Shown here piece after piece: positions 62,247 through 64,000 of a stretch of 64,000 nt of DNA (positions are counted from its first letter, which is position 1; each line of letters begins with the position of its first letter). Both the position numbers and the translations under genes were made by a program. Origin of the DNA: Brevundimonas bacteroides DSM 4726 (GTDB lineage: Bacteria > Pseudomonadota > Alphaproteobacteria > Caulobacterales > Caulobacteraceae). Below the pieces are notes generated by a model. It ran no database searches, had not been told where the DNA came from, and saw nothing but the letters and a program-made list of their open reading frames with translations. Where the stretch lies: positions 372,001 to 436,000 of the forward strand of contig NZ_JNIX01000009.1 in assembly GCF_000701445.1 (NCBI RefSeq), written 5' to 3'.

Positions 62247-64000
62247 TTAGTAGGCCAGGGCGATACCGTCCTTGCGCATCTCCGTCGCCGCGCCATAGGT
62301 CCACGGCCCCTCCGCGTTCACCTGACGCATCACGTTCTGATAGCCGCCGAAGCCGCCGTTGGGCTCGCCCAGCGTCCAGCCCATAGCCCTCAGCTGCGCT
62401 TTCGTATCCTCCGGCACGCCGGTCTCGAGGTGCAGCACGCCCGAGCCCTCCCCCCGATGCCCGGTCGGCTCCGACGAGCCCTCGTGCTGCCAGCGCGGCG
62501 CGTCGCCGGCCTCCTGCGGGTCGAGGCCGTAATCGACCATGTTGATGATGATCTGGGCCTGGCCCTGCGGCTGCATGCCCCCGCCCATGACGCCATAGGC
62601 CATCCATGGCTGGCCGTCCTTGCAGGCGAAGCCCGGGATGATCGTATGGAAGGGCCGCTTGCCAGGCGCATAGACATTGGGGTGGCCGTCGCGCAGGTTG
62701 AACAGCTCGCCCCGGTCCTGGAACATGAAGCCTAGCGTCCTTCCGTCCACGCCGTCGGGCACGAGACCGGAGCCCATGCCGCGATAGTTGGACTGGATCC
62801 AGCTGACCATCATCCCGTCCTTGTCGGCCACGCTGAAGTAAGTGGTGTCGCCCTGCGTCGGCGCATCGACAGGCATGACGCGGTCCATCACCCGATCCGA
62901 CCGGATCAAGGCCGCGCGCTCGGCCGCATAGGCCTTGGAGTTCAGATACTCGACCGGCGTCCGCGCGAAGTCCGGATCTGCGAACCACTTGGCCCGATCC
63001 TCGAACGCCAGCCGCTTGGCCTCGGCCTGGACGTGGATCGATGCGGCAGACTGAAAGCCCATGCCCGCCAGGTCAAACCGCTCGCAGACGTTCAGGATCT
63101 GGTTGGTCGACAGCCCCTGCGTGTTCGGCCCTAGGCTATAGACCTCGACGCCCCGATAGGTCGTCATGATCGGTTCGACCCATTCGCTCCGGTGCACGGC
63201 CAGATCGGCCCGCATCATCCACCCGCCGATGCGCCGGAAATAGGCCTGCATCTGATCGGCCAAGGGCCCGTCATAGAAGGCGTCCCTGCCGCCCTCGGCG
63301 ATGGCGCGATAGGTCCGGCCCAAGTCCGGGTTTGCGAACACCTCGCCCACGCGCGGCGTCCGGCCCGCCGGCGCATACACGCGCTTGCGGTTATCGTTGT
63401 CCTCGATGATCCCGGCTGACCGGTCGAAGCCGGCCATATTCCGCTCCAGGTACCAGGCGATCAGCTGCGGCATGGGCACGCCCTGCTCGCACATCTCCGC
63501 CACCGGCATCAGAACCTCCCGCCACGGCAGCTTGCCGTAGCGCTGATGCGCCGCCCACCAGGCGTCGACCGTGCCGGGCACGTTGACGGTGACAGCGCCG
63601 TAGCGCGGCAGAAAGCCATCCGAACCCGCCTTGGACCGCGCCGCTTCCAGCGACAGCCCGCGCGGACTGGCCCCCGATCCGTTCAGCCCGACCACCTTGC
63701 TCTGCGCCGGGTCCCACATCAGGCAGAAGGCGTCGCCGCCGATGCCGTTGGCCGTCGGTTCCAGAAAGCCGAGCGCCGCATTGATGGCGATGGCGGCGTC
63801 GATGGCCGAGCCTCCGCGTCTCAGGGTGTCGATGCCGATCAGGGTTGCCGCCGGATGCGCCGTGGCCGCCGCGCCCTGCGGTCCCCATACCGTCGAGCGC
63901 CCGGCGAACGGGGCGCCCATGATCCGGTCTCCGGGTCCGACGCCGGCATAGGGATAGGCCCGCGCCACTGGTGGCCCCGCCTGCCCCGACCCGCCCGATG
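62247..64000 (-). CDS. Gamma-glutamyltransferase-family protein (5' end uncertain)
   Basis: The frame stays open to the right edge, so the gene may start outside; the first start inside is GTG 63968 (573 residues). It has the family N-terminal region TAHPAATLIGIDTLRRGGSA and FLEPTANGIGGDAFCLMWDP. The precursor-cleavage and nucleophile Thr is in QGDTTYFSVADKDGMMVS, with MGSGLVP and VMGGGMQPQGQAQIIINMV downstream. Such enzymes self-process into two chains and transfer or hydrolyse gamma-glutamyl groups; this one resembles the clade without an obvious signal peptide. Substrate unknown. Confidence 0.88.
   Translation of the reverse strand, partial: SGGSGQAGPPVARAYPYAGVGPGDRIMGAPFAGRSTVWGPQGAAATAHPAATLIGIDTLRRGGSAIDAAIAINAALGFLEPTANGIGGDAFCLMWDPAQSKVVGLNGSGASPRGLSLEAARSKAGSDGFLPRYGAVTVNVPGTVDAWWAAHQRYGKLPWREVLMPVAEMCEQGVPMPQLIAWYLERNMAGFDRSAGIIEDNDNRKRVYAPAGRTPRVGEVFANPDLGRTYRAIAEGGRDAFYDGPLADQMQAYFRRIGGWMMRADLAVHRSEWVEPIMTTYRGVEVYSLGPNTQGLSTNQILNVCERFDLAGMGFQSAASIHVQAEAKRLAFEDRAKWFADPDFARTPVEYLNSKAYAAERAALIRSDRVMDRVMPVDAPTQGDTTYFSVADKDGMMVSWIQSNYRGMGSGLVPDGVDGRTLGFMFQDRGELFNLRDGHPNVYAPGKRPFHTIIPGFACKDGQPWMAYGVMGGGMQPQGQAQIIINMVDYGLDPQEAGDAPRWQHEGSSEPTGHRGEGSGVLHLETGVPEDTKAQLRAMGWTLGEPNGGFGGYQNVMRQVNAEGPWTYGAATEMRKDGIALAY

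Overview
The window is high-GC DNA whose housekeeping genes (RNase E, PBP1A, amidase, bactofilin next to an M23 peptidase, prfB, tyrS, fused phosphatase/SerA, Hsp33) look alphaproteobacterial, most like Caulobacteraceae such as Brevundimonas. That placement rests on gene content and gene order only.

Positions 1 to about 32,000 read as the right-hand part of an integrative and conjugative element that continues past the left edge. From left to right it holds a truncated primase-like gene and radC, an AraC-type regulator, and a Trb (P-type) conjugation operon: coupling protein TraG, a ribbon-helix-helix protein, trbB, a gap with strong dyads, then trbC-D-E-J-L-F-G-I, a TraF-type peptidase and a lytic transglycosylase. 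Small DNA-binding proteins and a nuclease-like protein follow. No relaxase is visible. The element's tyrosine integrase lies at 30,689-31,918, next to the chromosomal junction.

Between conjugation genes and integrase is a cargo island (16.0-28.9 kb) with three multi-gene modules: (a) an AAA+ ATPase overlapping a subtilisin-like protease; (b) a leftward operon of lipoprotein, SatD-like protein with C-terminal helix-turn-helix, DUF3307 membrane protein and PIN-like protein, with three 28-bp-spaced operator-like repeats inside it; (c) a rightward, translationally coupled five-gene operon: double-domain class III nucleotide cyclase, E2-E1 fusion, JAB/JAMM isopeptidase, a CRP-like domain fused to a Cap12/Pycsar-type TIR domain, and a DUF5706/PycTM-type membrane effector. 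Module (c) is the main discovery candidate: it joins the signalling and effector parts of Pycsar to the ubiquitin-like conjugation and deconjugation pair (Cap2/Cap3) known from type II CBASS, with two effectors. An IS1182-family element with a frameshifted transposase, 21-bp inverted repeats and a 4-bp target duplication lies between this operon and the integrase.

From about 32.1 kb to the right edge the genes are chromosomal: a tryptophan halogenase-like flavoprotein, tRNA-Pro(TGG), NamZ/DUF1343, a DOMON-like protein, tyrS, bcp, an M23 peptidase with bactofilin, prfB with its programmed +1 frameshift, a cell-wall pair (PBP1A and amidase), rne with a long leader, an M48 peptidase, a DsbA-like protein, an ABC-2 exporter pair, a second M23 peptidase, an autotransporter GDSL esterase, a phosphoserine phosphatase-SerA fusion, a degenerate SDR with a membrane tail, hslO, a 903-residue RTX-repeat protein and a gamma-glutamyltransferase-family protein cut or nearly cut by the right edge.
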